Assembly (NCBI GenBank): GCA_021795795.1
Contig: JAJYPA010000029.1
Span: 1-35,207 of the forward strand
Reading direction: 5' to 3'
Length of the DNA stretch: 35,207 nt
From: Pseudomonadota bacterium
Lineage (GTDB): Bacteria; Pseudomonadota; Gammaproteobacteria; Halothiobacillales; Halothiobacillaceae
The position numbers and the translations under genes were made by a program. Shown here in pieces: positions 16,538 to 25,897 of this stretch. The first letter of the stretch is position 1, and the number at the start of each line of letters is the position of its first letter. Below the pieces are notes generated by a model that did not search any database, had not been told where the DNA came from, and worked only from the letters and a program-made list of their open reading frames with translations.

Positions 16538-17202
16538 GGCATCAGGCGTTGAATCTGCCAGCCGTCGCTCGTGGGAGTGTAGACAAAACGATCATGCAGG
16601 CGCGAGCGCCGACCTTGCCAGAATTCCCATTCATCCGGCAGGAGCCGATAGCCGCCCCAGGACGGGTTGCGTGGTACATCCCCTGCGGGATAACGGGCTT
16701 CGATGTCACGGAAGCGCGCTTCCAGCGCTGCGCGGGATTCGATCGGTTGGCTTTGATGGGATGCCGCCGCGGCAATCCGGGATTTGATGGGCCGCTGATT
16801 GAAATAGGCTTCGTTATCGGCATCCGGCAGACGTTCGATCCGGCCGGTCACGCGCACTTGTCGATCCGTTTCCGGCCAGTAGAAGGTGAGTGCTGCGAAC
16901 GGATTTTCGGCCAGTTCCTGCCCCTTGCGGCTGCGGCTGTCGGTGTAAAAGCACAGGCCGCGCGCATCCAGGTGCTTGAGCAGAACGTATCGGGCCGAGG
17001 GGCGTCCTTCCTTGGTGGCCGTAGACAGGCACATGGCGGTGGCATCGAAATTGCCCGCCGCTTCTGCAGCCTTGAGCCATTCTTGCAGCTGAAGTGCCGG
17101 ATCCTCACGCAAGTCCTTGCGGTGCAATTCGCCGAATACGAAGTCCCGCCGGGTGGAACGGTGGTCGAATTCGCCAACATTCTTTTTATCTGGGTCGCTC
17201 AT
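16534..17202 (-). CDS. pdxH: Pyridoxamine 5'-phosphate oxidase
   Basis: A 222-residue FMN enzyme that makes pyridoxal 5'-phosphate from PNP or PMP. Recognisable features in order: RRDFVFGELHRKDL at the N-terminus; the FMN-binding stretch GRPSARYVLLKHLD; FYTDSRSRKGQELAENP; VRVTGRIERL; and the C-terminal signature PSWGGYRLLPDEWEFWQG with RLHDRFVY. GAGGAAG precedes the ATG. It is first in a pdxH-ung operon. Confidence 0.97.
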   Translation of the reverse strand: MSDPDKKNVGEFDHRSTRRDFVFGELHRKDLREDPALQLQEWLKAAEAAGNFDATAMCLSTATKEGRPSARYVLLKHLDARGLCFYTDSRSRKGQELAENPFAALTFYWPETDRQVRVTGRIERLPDADNEAYFNQRPIKSRIAAAASHQSQPIESRAALEARFRDIEARYPAGDVPRNPSWGGYRLLPDEWEFWQGRRSRLHDRFVYTPTSDGWQIQRLMP

Positions 17203-17243
17203 AACGTCTTCCTCGTGATTTTTCGGGCATGTTTCATAACATG

Positions 17244-17252
17244 AGTGTATCA
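17244..17252 (-). promoter_or_regulatory. Candidate pdxH promoter (extended -10)
   Basis: TGATACACT on the minus strand is an extended -10 element; a start near 17237 gives a leader of about 35 nt. No -35 match was found. Confidence 0.4.
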
Positions 17253-17316
17253 GGACGCGCGCATGGATGATTTTGAGCTATGCTCGTCCGCCCTGTTTTT
17301 CTGGAGGTGACTCACG

Positions 17317-17952
17317 GTGACCAATCGAGCTGTACATATCATTCTTTTGCATGGATTGGGTGCGAATGGCGACGATCTTGCGCCGATCGGACGGATACTG
17401 GCCGAATATGTCGGGTGGTCAAATGGTGAGTTTGTTACTCACGCCCCTGATGCGCCCGTCGCGCCCGTGACGATCAACAACGGCTATCTCATGCCGAGCT
17501 GGTTTGATATTTATGGCCTTGATCGTGATGCGCCGGTGGATATGCCGGGTGTTGAGGCTTCGGTTGAGCGGATTGTGGCCCTGATCGAGTCGCAAGTGGG
17601 CGACGATCCCTACGTGCTGGCAGGTTTCTCTCAGGGCGGGGTGATTGCTTTGCGCGCATCATGTGCGACCAAGTGTGCGCCGATGGCCGTTCTGCTGCTT
17701 TCCACCTGGCTACCGGCGGCGGATCAATTCGTGTTGCCACAAGACCGCAAAGCCATGCCGATCTTTATCGGCCATGGTGAGCAGGATGATGTCGTGCCCG
17801 TTGCCTCGGCCGCACGGATGGGGCAAGTGTTGAACGCTGCGGGCGCCACGCGCGTTGAAACACATTTCTACACAATGGCGCATCAGATCTGCCCCGAAGA
17901 AATGCAGGATATGGCGCAGTTTCTGGCGGATGTGATCCGGCAGCCAAAATAA
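17317..17952 (+). CDS. Carboxylesterase, phospholipase/acyl-protein thioesterase family
   Basis: A 211-residue alpha/beta hydrolase like Pseudomonas carboxylesterase II and acyl-protein thioesterases. The oxyanion loop is ILLHGLGANGDDL. The catalytic triad reads Ser105 in GFSQGG, Asp in GHGEQDDVVPV and His in TMAHQICPEE. It is cytosolic (no signal peptide) and hydrolyses short acyl esters or thioesters in related enzymes. The start is GTG at 17317, set by a very good ribosome site GGAGGTGA six nt upstream. Confidence 0.93.
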   Translation: MTNRAVHIILLHGLGANGDDLAPIGRILAEYVGWSNGEFVTHAPDAPVAPVTINNGYLMPSWFDIYGLDRDAPVDMPGVEASVERIVALIESQVGDDPYVLAGFSQGGVIALRASCATKCAPMAVLLLSTWLPAADQFVLPQDRKAMPIFIGHGEQDDVVPVASAARMGQVLNAAGATRVETHFYTMAHQICPEEMQDMAQFLADVIRQPK

Positions 17953-17975
17953 AAGCCCGCTCAAAGAACAGGCTT
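17942..17975 (-). terminator. Terminator of the DUF4282 gene
   Basis: On the minus strand AAGCCTG/CGGGCTT (17975-17969 and 17959-17953; one G-U pair) closes a 9-nt loop and runs into TTATTTT, partly inside the 3' end of the convergent esterase gene. On the plus strand the stem has a C-A mismatch, so it suits minus-strand RNA. Confidence 0.6.
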
Positions 17976-17999
17976 CGGGACTCGGTTTGATGCGGAGAA

Positions 18000-18257
18000 T
18001 CAGTCCTTGTCGGCCAGTTTTTGCATGTTCTCATTGATTTTGAACAGCACGATCAAAAGTTCACTCCAGATCCGCACGCCGATGGCGCCAAAGATGATCA
18101 TGAAGATGCCCTTGAAGAACGAGCCGAACGAGAATCCACCGTAGCCGGTAAACATGGAGCCGAGGCCGCCGATCACAACCGCGAGCAGTAACAGCCAATA
18201 GATCACCGTGATGATTTTCGGGGTGATCATGTCATCGAAGAAAAACAGATTTTTCAT
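18000..18257 (-). CDS. DUF4282 small membrane protein
   Basis: An 85-residue protein with two hydrophobic helices (about 12-34 and 45-70), joined by a Gly/Phe-rich loop, and ending RIWSELLIVLFKINENMQKL. The last stretch is characteristic of DUF4282 proteins, whose function is unknown. An N-terminal FFFDDMITPKII segment precedes the first helix. AAGGAC lies upstream of the ATG. It is flanked by argH (same strand, 108 nt upstream) and its own terminator, so it is likely a single-gene unit. Confidence 0.88.
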   Translation of the reverse strand: MKNLFFFDDMITPKIITVIYWLLLLAVVIGGLGSMFTGYGGFSFGSFFKGIFMIIFGAIGVRIWSELLIVLFKINENMQKLADKD

Positions 18258-18365
18258 AGCTAAGTCCTTTTGTTATTAATTCGCGAACAAGCGGCGAAAG
18301 CGCACCGCCACGAGAAGATTACAACAAAAAGCAATGCATTAGATGACGGTTTGATGGCGGGCTTT

Positions 18366-19793
18366 TTACGAACGTTCCAATGCCTTTTTCGCAGCGGTCG
18401 CCTGCAATCGCACCTGATTCGGTGCGGTGCCGCCGGTGAGGTCGCGCGCGGCCATGCTGCCCTCCAGGGTCAGCACCGCAAACACATCTTGCTGGATTTT
18501 TGGCGAGAATGTCTGCAATTGCGCCAAGGGCAATTCAGATAGATCGCAACCGGCGTTCTGGGCGTGGCGTACGGCCTTGCCAACGATTTCATGCGCATCG
18601 CGGAACGCAACGCCTTGACGCACGAGGTAATCGGCCAGATCAGTGGCGGTGGAGAACCCCTGTTTGGCGGCGATACGCATCCGCTCGCGGTTTGGTTCGA
18701 TGGCCGGAATCATGTCGGCGAAGGCGCGCAGGCTGCCCATCAGTGTGTCCACTGCGTCGAACAGCGGTTCCTTGTCTTCCTGATTGTCCTTGTTGTAGGC
18801 CAGCGGCTGGCCTTTCATCAGGGTGAGCAGCGCGAACAGATCGCCATAAACGCGCCCGGTCTTGCCGCGCACCAGCTCTGGCACATCCGGGTTTTTCTTC
18901 TGCGGCATGATCGAGCTGCCGGTGCAGAAACGATCCGGCAGGTCAATGAAGGCGAACTGGGCGGAGGTCCAGAGAATCAGCTCTTCACTCATGCGCGACA
19001 GGTGCATCATGGTCACCGAAGCCGCAGCCAAGAATTCGATGACGAAATCGCGGTCGGAAACGGCATCCAGCGAATTGCGGCTGACGCCGTCGAAGCCCAG
19101 CAGTTCGGCCACATAGGCGCGATCGAGCGGGTAGGACGTGCCCGCCAGCGCGGCCGAACCCAAGGGCAGGATGTTCACGCGGCGGCGGACATCGGCCAGC
19201 CGCTCGGCATCACGGGTCAGCATTTCGTACCAGGCGAGCAGATGGTGGCCGAAGCTGATCGGCTGGGCGACCTGCAAATGGGTGAAGCCGGGCATCACGG
19301 TATCGGCTTCGCGCTCGGCCAGATCGACCAGACCCGAACGCAATCGAGTCAGTTCAAGCCCGATGCGATCGATGGCCCCGCGCAGGTACAGTCGCACATC
19401 GGTGGCAACCTGATCGTTGCGCGAGCGGCCGGTGTGCAGTTTCTTGCCGATATCGCCGATGCGGTCGATCAGACGCGCCTCGATGTTCATGTGCACATCT
19501 TCATAGGCCACAATCCAGGCAAAATCGCCGCGCTCGATGTCGAGCAGGATGCCGTTCAGCCCGTCGATGATCTTGTCGCATTCCGCCATGGTGAGGACGC
19601 CGACCTTGGCCAGCATTTTCGCATGTGCGATAGAACCGGCGATGTCTTCGCGGAACAGACGCTGGTCAAAACCAACGGAAGCGGTGAAGGCTTCAACAAA
19701 GGCATCGGTGGGTTCGTCGAAACGGCCGCCCCAGAGTTTGGTCGTCGGCAGTTCGGTTAGGCTTTGGGCGGTCTGTTCATCGGGGCGGATCAT
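18366..19793 (-). CDS. argH: Argininosuccinate lyase
   Basis: A 475-residue enzyme of the fumarase/aspartase superfamily that splits argininosuccinate into arginine and fumarate, the last step of arginine synthesis. The N-terminal KLWGGRF motif, [13 protein letters not shown], and the family signature [15 protein letters not shown] with the catalytic Ser are all present. I prefer ATG at 19793, since GAG(TGA) lies 8-10 nt upstream; a GTG three codons earlier (19802) is the alternative. It diverges from algZ, as in pseudomonads. Confidence 0.97.
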   Translation of the reverse strand: MIRPDEQTAQSLTELPTTKLWGGRFDEPTDAFVEAFTASVGFDQRLFREDIAGSIAHAKMLAKVGVLTMAECDKIIDGLNGILLDIERGDFAWIVAYEDVHMNIEARLIDRIGDIGKKLHTGRSRNDQVATDVRLYLRGAIDRIGLELTRLRSGLVDLAEREADTVMPGFTHLQVAQPISFGHHLLAWYEMLTRDAERLADVRRRVNILPLGSAALAGTSYPLDRAYVAELLGFDGVSRNSLDAVSDRDFVIEFLAAASVTMMHLSRMSEELILWTSAQFAFIDLPDRFCTGSSIMPQKKNPDVPELVRGKTGRVYGDLFALLTLMKGQPLAYNKDNQEDKEPLFDAVDTLMGSLRAFADMIPAIEPNRERMRIAAKQGFSTATDLADYLVRQGVAFRDAHEIVGKAVRHAQNAGCDLSELPLAQLQTFSPKIQQDVFAVLTLEGSMAARDLTGGTAPNQVRLQATAAKKALERS

Positions 19794-19923
19794 GAAGGTC
19801 ACTCGTTAAAATATCTCGCAGGGTGGCGTAGTATATCGCAAGCCTCGCGCGACCTCCCTTTGATGATCTAACCCGAGGGTTGGTGAGATGGATGGGCAGG
19901 GTAAATACAGACAGGGAGCGTTT

Positions 19924-21027
19924 ATGAGCGCAGATAAACCAGATCAATCCAAGCCAGATCAGTTCAAGGGCAATCGACCTCGTTCGCAGCCTACTGCCAT
20001 CATGGCGTTGCCCGCGTTTTGCACGTCGCGCATCTTGCTGATTACGCTGTTGCTTGGATTCGGGTTGGCGCTGTTGCTGGCCATTGCCCCCGGCGTATCG
20101 GAGGACCGCTGGATTCGTCTGGGCACCACTTCATGGTTTGTCGCTTGGGTGACGCTGATTACAGTCGGCGTGTTGTGCGCGCTGCAAAAGCCCCTCTGCC
20201 GCCTGCCACGGCATTGGTTGTTAGTGGTGGTGATGTCCATTCTGCTTATCGTCACGTCGATCATCAGCATTCTGGCCTATCAGTCGCTGACCCGATTGGG
20301 ATGGAATCCATTCGAAAGCCAGTTCGCTTTTTTGTTGCACAATCAGGCGATTGCCTCGGTGGTTGGCGTTATGGGGATCTGGATTTTTTCCCTGCATTGG
20401 GCCAAAACCCGGCGAGTGACGGCGCAGACCAAGGCGGAGCTGGATGCACTACATGCCCGCATTCGTCCGCATTTTTTGTTCAACAGTTTGAACACCGTGG
20501 CCGCTCTGATCGATACCGATCCCAAGGCAGCCGAAGCGGCGGTTCTGGATCTGGCCTCGATCTTTCGCGCTGCCCTGCACGCGGGCGATACGGCCAGTCT
20601 GGAGGATGAACTGGCTCTGACCCGTCGCTATCTGGCATTGGAACGCTGGCGCCTCGGGCCACGTCTGGTCGTCGAATGGGTATTGCCCAAAGATCCGTTG
20701 CCGGCGATCACGTTGCCGATTCTGACCATCCAGCCCTTGGTGGAAAATGCCGTGCGCTACGCGGTGGAACGCAGTTTTGAACCGTGCACCATTCGCATCG
20801 AGTGTCTGGTGGGTGACCAAGCCATCAGTCTGTTGATCGATAATCCGGTCATCATGGATACACAGCCGCCAGCCCGGGACGGCAACGGGATTTCCCTGCA
20901 GAATATCCGTGATCGGCTGGCGTTGATGTTTGGTGACCGCGCGAGCCTGCGCACCGGGGTGATTGACGCGCATTTTCGCGTCAAGCTGGTGCTGCCACGC
21001 CCAAAAGCTGATGAGATGCAAGGATGA
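19924..21027 (+). CDS. algZ: Sensor histidine kinase, AlgZ/LytS type
   Basis: A 367-residue membrane sensor kinase. A hydrophilic N-terminus is followed by four likely membrane helices (between about 37 and 155), then the LytS-type His_kinase domain. The phospho-acceptor is His183 in RIRPHFLFNSLNTVAAL. The ATP domain has an N-box LVENAVRYAV and a GNGISLQNIRDRL glycine motif. The ATG at 19924 has GGGAG upstream; an earlier ATG at 19888 lacks one. It overlaps functionally with the adjoining LytTR regulator, whose ribosome site includes this gene's stop codon. The order argH/algZ/algR supports the AlgZ (FimS) name; the signal is unknown. Confidence 0.87.
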   Translation: MSADKPDQSKPDQFKGNRPRSQPTAIMALPAFCTSRILLITLLLGFGLALLLAIAPGVSEDRWIRLGTTSWFVAWVTLITVGVLCALQKPLCRLPRHWLLVVVMSILLIVTSIISILAYQSLTRLGWNPFESQFAFLLHNQAIASVVGVMGIWIFSLHWAKTRRVTAQTKAELDALHARIRPHFLFNSLNTVAALIDTDPKAAEAAVLDLASIFRAALHAGDTASLEDELALTRRYLALERWRLGPRLVVEWVLPKDPLPAITLPILTIQPLVENAVRYAVERSFEPCTIRIECLVGDQAISLLIDNPVIMDTQPPARDGNGISLQNIRDRLALMFGDRASLRTGVIDAHFRVKLVLPRPKADEMQG

Positions 21028-21031
21028 ATTC

Positions 21032-21736
21032 ATGCGTGTATTAATTGTCGATGACGAACCGCTGGCCCGTGTGCGCCTGCGGCGGTTGTTGGCCGAACAC
21101 CCGGATGTTCTGGTGGTCGGCGAGGCCGATCATGTGGCAAAGGCCGAGGCGTCACTCGCGTCCGAGCCGGAACTGGTTTTTCTCGATATCGAAATGCCCG
21201 GTGAGTCGGGGTTGAGTTGGGCGAAGCGGTTACGCCAGTTGGCCGTGCCGCCTGCGATTATTTTCACTACGGCCCATCCCGGGCATGCGCTGGAGGCGTT
21301 TGCGAGCAGTCCGATCGATTACCTCGTTAAACCCATCGAGCCTGAGAGGCTCACCCAAGCCCTTGCGCGTGCCGCACAACCCACCCGCGCCCAGCAAAGC
21401 CACGAGCCGCGCCTGAATATCCAGATCGGACGTCAGCAGCGCGTGGTATCCGCCTCCGACATCATCGCCGCATTGAGCGAGGACAAGTACACCCGTCTGA
21501 TCACGGTTGAAGGCGATGTGCTTCTGGAGCAGAGTCTCAAGGAACTGGAGGGTCTGTTCGGCGATTATTTGCTTCGTTTGCATCGACACAGTCTGATCAA
21601 TCGCGCCCGTTTGCGGGCAATCACCCGCAATGCGTCCGGCCAGCATCTGGCGGATGTGACTGGGTTGCCCGAGCCGCTGGAAATCAGTCGCCGGGCAATG
21701 CCCGCCGTGCGCGAAGCGCTGGGAAGTGTCGATTGA
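21032..21736 (+). CDS. algR: LytTR response regulator, AlgR-like
   Basis: A 234-residue response regulator. The receiver domain (1-115) begins MRVLIVDDEPLARVRLRRLL, has phosphate-accepting Asp52 in FLDIEMPG and the conserved Lys in DYLVKPIEPERL. A LytTR DNA-binding domain (about 132-232) follows, including LLRLHRHSLINRARLRAI. In pseudomonads AlgR controls alginate and type IV pilus functions; the targets here are not visible. AAGGA precedes the ATG, which lies 4 nt after the algZ stop. It converges on rluA with a 9-nt gap. hemC, which follows algR in pseudomonads, is absent. Confidence 0.9.
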   Translation: MRVLIVDDEPLARVRLRRLLAEHPDVLVVGEADHVAKAEASLASEPELVFLDIEMPGESGLSWAKRLRQLAVPPAIIFTTAHPGHALEAFASSPIDYLVKPIEPERLTQALARAAQPTRAQQSHEPRLNIQIGRQQRVVSASDIIAALSEDKYTRLITVEGDVLLEQSLKELEGLFGDYLLRLHRHSLINRARLRAITRNASGQHLADVTGLPEPLEISRRAMPAVREALGSVD

Positions 21737-21745
21737 AATGGTGCA

Positions 21746-22408
21746 CTAAAATGGGGCCGGATCGCTGAATGTCTGCATGACGCCGCGCACAGGATCCGGA
21801 AAAGACAGCGATTCGGCATGGAGCATCAGCCGGCCATGGTTTTGTGCCTGAGGGTGGTAGAGCGTATCGCCCTGAATCGGGTGGCCGATGGACAGCAGAT
21901 GCACCCGAAGCTGGTGCGAGCGGCCGGTAATGGGTTCCAGTTCCAGACGAGCGTAATCTGCCGTTTCGTCCTGCACGGCATAACGCGTTTGGGATGGTCG
22001 GCCCTGTTCTTCGTCGATCCGGTAGCGGGGACGATGTTCCCTGTCCGGGCCGATCGGCCGGTCGATCAAACCTTGCGGTGGCACGGGCGCGCGATCGACA
22101 TGGGCGATGTAACGCTTTTGTGTGAGCCGATCTTGAAACGCGATGGAAAGTGCGCGGTGCGCCCGAGCGTGCCTGGCCAGCACCATCACGCCCGATGTAT
22201 CCCAGTCCAATCGATGCACGATCCGCGCTTCGGGAAATTCCTGATTGACTCGGGTAATCAGGCTGTCGGTTTTGTGCGCTTCCTTGCCGGGCTGGGTGAG
22301 CATGCGCGTGGGCTTGGCGACGATCAGAAAATCCGCCGTTTCGGCCAGCAGGCGCCAAGGCTCGATGGTGTCGGTTACGCCCGCGAGATGCCTTGTGTTT
22401 GAACTCAT
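21746..22408 (-). CDS. rluA: RluA-type pseudouridine synthase
   Basis: A 220-residue pseudouridine synthase without an S4 domain, matching E. coli RluA (219 residues), which modifies 23S rRNA U746 and tRNA U32. The catalytic motif is IVHRLDWDTSGVMVLA with Asp70, followed by PITGRSHQLRVHLLSIGHPIQGD. Length and the missing S4 domain separate it from RluC and RluD. Its ATG overlaps the glnD stop (ATGA), so it is translated with map and glnD. Confidence 0.88.
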   Translation of the reverse strand: MSSNTRHLAGVTDTIEPWRLLAETADFLIVAKPTRMLTQPGKEAHKTDSLITRVNQEFPEARIVHRLDWDTSGVMVLARHARAHRALSIAFQDRLTQKRYIAHVDRAPVPPQGLIDRPIGPDREHRPRYRIDEEQGRPSQTRYAVQDETADYARLELEPITGRSHQLRVHLLSIGHPIQGDTLYHPQAQNHGRLMLHAESLSFPDPVRGVMQTFSDPAPF

Positions 22409-25011
22409 GAGCGGCTATGAATGGCCGCGCGAAGCGCCGCTTCAATTTCTGCGCAGCGTTTGGGCGAATCGACGGCACGACCCTGCCGCTCAACCACATA
22501 GAATGCATCTTCAACGCGTTCACCCAGTGTGCTGACGCGTGCGTGATTGAGGCTGATGTCCAGATCTGCGAATGCGGCGGTGATGTCGGCCAGCAGTCCG
22601 GGACGATCCTTGGTGATAATCTGGATTTCGGTGCGTCCTCGACGGTGGTCACTCAAAAACTGAATTTGTGTCGCCACATCGATACTGGCGAGTTGAGGCG
22701 GGCTGCGCCGGTGAATGCGGGTGCGCGCTGCATCCGGACTTTGCAACCGGTCGTGCAGGCGCGTGCGCAACATGTCGAGCGACCAGTGATCCAATCGTGC
22801 ACCATCATGCTGGTCGAGAATGAAGAATTCGAACAACGCCCGGTTCTGTGGATGCGCCGCGGTAGGCGTGATCACGGTCATGTTGGCTGATTGGACGTTC
22901 AATCCGCTGCGGTCGAGTTCGGCCACAATGCGGGCGAACTGGCCGTGCTCGTTTTCAGCCAGCACCAGAATCTGGATGGCATCTTGATCGGGGGTATTAC
23001 TGATCCAAATGACGGGCAGGCCTTCTACACCAAGCGCCAGGCGTGCATGTTGCAGTACGGGGGCGATGTCGGTTCGCAGGAAGTAATCGTCTGGCAGGCT
23101 CTGGAACCAGCCGTCGAGGTCTTCGGCGGAAATATTGGCGGCGATGCCTTCGCGAAGCGCTGCCGCTCGGGTGGCGTCGACGATCTCGCGCGCGCTTAAC
23201 TCACCCTGCTTGAACCAGTTTTCGGTCAACTGGTGTAGGCGCTTGAGTAGGGCATCACGCCAGGAATTCCACAGGTTGGGGTTGGTGGCGCATATGTCTG
23301 CCACCGTGAGCAGGTATAGGTCATCCAGTCGGGCAGGGCTGCCGACACTGCGCGCGAATTCCTCCACCACGGTGGGATCTTCGATATCGCGACGCTGCGC
23401 GGTGAACGACATCATCAAATGGTTTTCGACCAGCCAGACCAGACGTTCGGTCTCAGCGCCCGGCAAGCCATGCGCCTTGGCAAATTGCCGCGCATCGACA
23501 GCGCCCAATTCTGCGTGGTCACCGCCACGACCTTTGGCGATATCGTGGAACAATCCGGCAAGATAGAGCGCCTCCGGGCGTTGGACGCGACGAATGATCT
23601 GGCTGGCCATCGGGTGTTCGTCTGCAAATTGAGGCTGGGAAAAGCGCCGCAGATTGCGGATGACTAGAAGGGTGTGGGCATCGACCGTGTAGGCGTGGAA
23701 CAGATCGAACTGCATCAGGCCGACGATCTGACTGAAGGCTGGGATGTAGGCCGCCAGAACGCCGTTGAGGTTCATGGCCTTGAGTGCTCGGTAGACGCCG
23801 GTCTTGTTTTGCCAAATCGCCATGAACAGTTGTTGCGCCTGAGGATTTTTGCGAAAGCCCTCGTCGATGACGCTGAGGTTGGCCCGGAGTTGCCGTGCCG
23901 TGGCAGCGCTGGGGCCCAGCAGTTCGGTGTGCTGCGCCAGAAGTAAGAACATTTCGAGGATGGCCGTCGGCGAGCGCATGAATACCTGCGCATCGACAGT
24001 TTCCAGTAAATGTCCCCGGATGCGGAATCGGGCGTTGATCGGGACGATACGGTTATCCGGATGCGGGTCGAGTGCTTCACGAAAGTTTTGGAGAATCAGC
24101 TGGTTGAGACGTTCGATTTCAATGGTGGTACGGAAGTACCGTTGCATGAAGCGTTCCACGGCAAGGTTGCCGTCCTGCTCGCCCTCATAGCCGAACTGTG
24201 CCGCCAAGGTTTTCTGATGCAGCAGCAGAAGGCGCTCTTCGGCGCGTCCTGCCAGGGCGTGCAGACCGATGCGGACTTGGCTGAGAAACGATTCAGCCTC
24301 CGTGAGTGTCTGCCATTCCCGATCCCCCAGCAGGCCATGCTCGTGCATGGCATCGAGCGTGCCTGCGCCCGCTACCCGATTGCCGATCCAGCGAATTGTG
24401 TGCAGATCACGCAGGCCGCCGGGACTTTCCTTGATATTGGGTTCGATTTTGGCGCCCATTTCATCGAATGTGCGGTAACGCATAGCCTGCTCGGCCGTTT
24501 TCGCCTGGAAGAAAGGCCAGTCCTGAAAGACCCGATCTGAACGGACCAATTGGCTCAGTTGCTTGAACAGTGCGGCATTGCCGGTGATCAGGCGGGCATC
24601 AAGCAGGTTGGTGTATACCGTCACGTCGTCGCGCCCGGCGATGAGGCATTCCTCGACCGTGCGCACCGCATGGCCGATGACAAGGCCGGCATCCCACAAG
24701 TGGCACAAAAAGTTCTGAATGACCGTATCGTGCTCATGCGTTTGAAGCAGGATCAAAAGGTCGATGTCCGAATGCACGAATTGCTCACCGCGGCCGTAGC
24801 CACCGACGGCAACCAGTGCGGCACCGCCTCTATCCAGTTCTTGTGGCCAGTAGATTTGCAGCAGTTCATCAATCAGTCGGGTATGCGTTTGCAGAAACAT
24901 CGTTGCGCCATCGGCTGCCAGCAGCGCCTTGGGCCAGGTTGCAAGATGTGCGGCAATGCGTGCGCAAAGATCGGTAAATTCACCCGACGATGAAATACGA
25001 GCTGACTTCAT
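22405..25011 (-). CDS. glnD: [Protein-PII] uridylyltransferase / uridylyl-removing enzyme
   Basis: An 868-residue bifunctional nitrogen sensor that uridylylates PII when glutamine is low and removes UMP when it is high. Order: nucleotidyltransferase domain with GGYGRGEQFVHSDIDLLIL (about 70-90), a PII-UTase helical region, an HD domain with LFHDIAKGRGGDHAELG (about 490-510) for UMP removal, and two C-terminal ACT domains (from about 690 and 800) that bind glutamine. All key motifs are intact. Its ATG overlaps the map stop as ATGA. Confidence 0.97.
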   Translation of the reverse strand: MKSARISSSGEFTDLCARIAAHLATWPKALLAADGATMFLQTHTRLIDELLQIYWPQELDRGGAALVAVGGYGRGEQFVHSDIDLLILLQTHEHDTVIQNFLCHLWDAGLVIGHAVRTVEECLIAGRDDVTVYTNLLDARLITGNAALFKQLSQLVRSDRVFQDWPFFQAKTAEQAMRYRTFDEMGAKIEPNIKESPGGLRDLHTIRWIGNRVAGAGTLDAMHEHGLLGDREWQTLTEAESFLSQVRIGLHALAGRAEERLLLLHQKTLAAQFGYEGEQDGNLAVERFMQRYFRTTIEIERLNQLILQNFREALDPHPDNRIVPINARFRIRGHLLETVDAQVFMRSPTAILEMFLLLAQHTELLGPSAATARQLRANLSVIDEGFRKNPQAQQLFMAIWQNKTGVYRALKAMNLNGVLAAYIPAFSQIVGLMQFDLFHAYTVDAHTLLVIRNLRRFSQPQFADEHPMASQIIRRVQRPEALYLAGLFHDIAKGRGGDHAELGAVDARQFAKAHGLPGAETERLVWLVENHLMMSFTAQRRDIEDPTVVEEFARSVGSPARLDDLYLLTVADICATNPNLWNSWRDALLKRLHQLTENWFKQGELSAREIVDATRAAALREGIAANISAEDLDGWFQSLPDDYFLRTDIAPVLQHARLALGVEGLPVIWISNTPDQDAIQILVLAENEHGQFARIVAELDRSGLNVQSANMTVITPTAAHPQNRALFEFFILDQHDGARLDHWSLDMLRTRLHDRLQSPDAARTRIHRRSPPQLASIDVATQIQFLSDHRRGRTEIQIITKDRPGLLADITAAFADLDISLNHARVSTLGERVEDAFYVVERQGRAVDSPKRCAEIEAALRAAIHSRS

Positions 25012-25790
25012 GCAGTGGAAATCATGCTGGATGGACGGGAATCACCACTGAGAATCTCGAAACCATCTTCGGTCACGACGACGGTGTGTTCCCACTGGGC
25101 CGACAGGGAGTGATCCTTGGTTACGACAGTCCAGCCATCGTTCAGGAGTTTGATGTCGCGCTTGCCCGCGTTGATCATCGGTTCAATGGTGAACACCATG
25201 CCTGGCTCGAGGCGAATACCCTCACCCCGTTTGCCGTAGTGCAGGACTTGAGGATCTTCATGGAAACTTTGCCCGAGACCATGGCCGCAATATTCGCGAA
25301 CGACGGAAAAACCACTGGATTCAGCCACTTTCTGAATGGCTGCGCCGATATCGCCCAACGTCGCGCCCGGTCGCACTTCCTCGATGCCGCGCATCATGGC
25401 GTCATAAGTCACGTCGATCAGTCGTTGCGCCCGGATGGATGGCGTGCCGACGGTGTACATGGCCGATGTATCGCCAAACCACCCATCCTTGATGACGGTG
25501 ACGTCGATATTCATGATGTCGCCGTTTTCCAGTTTTCTGGGGCCGGGAATGCCATGACACACCTGGTGATTGAGCGAGGTGCACAGCGATTTGGGGAAAC
25601 CGTGATAACCCAATGTGGCCGGTACGCCGCCCTGCACTTCGGTGATGTGCTTGTGTGCCACCGAGTTCAGCTCATCGGTCGTAGCGCCCGCGAGGACCAG
25701 TGGCCGAAGTAGATTCAGGACTTCGGTTGCCAGCAGGCTGGCGTGGCGGATTTTTTCGATTTGTTCCGGCGTTTTAATGATGATACTCAT
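25008..25790 (-). CDS. map: Methionine aminopeptidase, type I
   Basis: A 260-residue dinuclear metalloenzyme that trims the initiator methionine. The start MSIIIKTPEQIEKIR fixes the ATG at 25790; an upstream extension to 25874 would pass the likely promoter. Metal ligands are visible in NIDVTVIKDGWFGDTS (two Asp), HGLGQSFHEDP (His), TIEPMI (Glu) and QWEHTVVV (Glu). It leads the map-glnD-rluA operon. In E. coli map and glnD are also neighbours. Confidence 0.97.
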   Translation of the reverse strand: MSIIIKTPEQIEKIRHASLLATEVLNLLRPLVLAGATTDELNSVAHKHITEVQGGVPATLGYHGFPKSLCTSLNHQVCHGIPGPRKLENGDIMNIDVTVIKDGWFGDTSAMYTVGTPSIRAQRLIDVTYDAMMRGIEEVRPGATLGDIGAAIQKVAESSGFSVVREYCGHGLGQSFHEDPQVLHYGKRGEGIRLEPGMVFTIEPMINAGKRDIKLLNDGWTVVTKDHSLSAQWEHTVVVTEDGFEILSGDSRPSSMISTA

Positions 25791-25827
25791 GGTTTTGGCT
25801 GCTGGCCTTATTAAGAATAGAAAGCCG

Positions 25828-25836
25828 AGTGTACCA
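25828..25836 (-). promoter_or_regulatory. Candidate map-glnD-rluA promoter (extended -10)
   Basis: TGGTACACT on the minus strand, 38 nt upstream of the map ATG, is an extended -10 element of the same TGNTACACT form as at rne and pdxH. Confidence 0.4.
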
Positions 25837-25897
25837 AATCCGCGCACGCCAATCCCGCGCTGGCCGGTAGCCATGCGGACTTGACTGTGAATGATTT

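Noticed and set aside
18564..19760. 398-codon plus-strand open frame opposite argH
   Set aside because: It is wholly antisense to a clear argH; composition is what the complementary strand of a GC-rich gene gives.
21684..22652. 322-codon minus-strand open frame across rluA, glnD end and algR end
   Set aside because: It covers parts of three well-supported genes in another frame, with an Arg/Pro/Ser-rich translation and no family resemblance.
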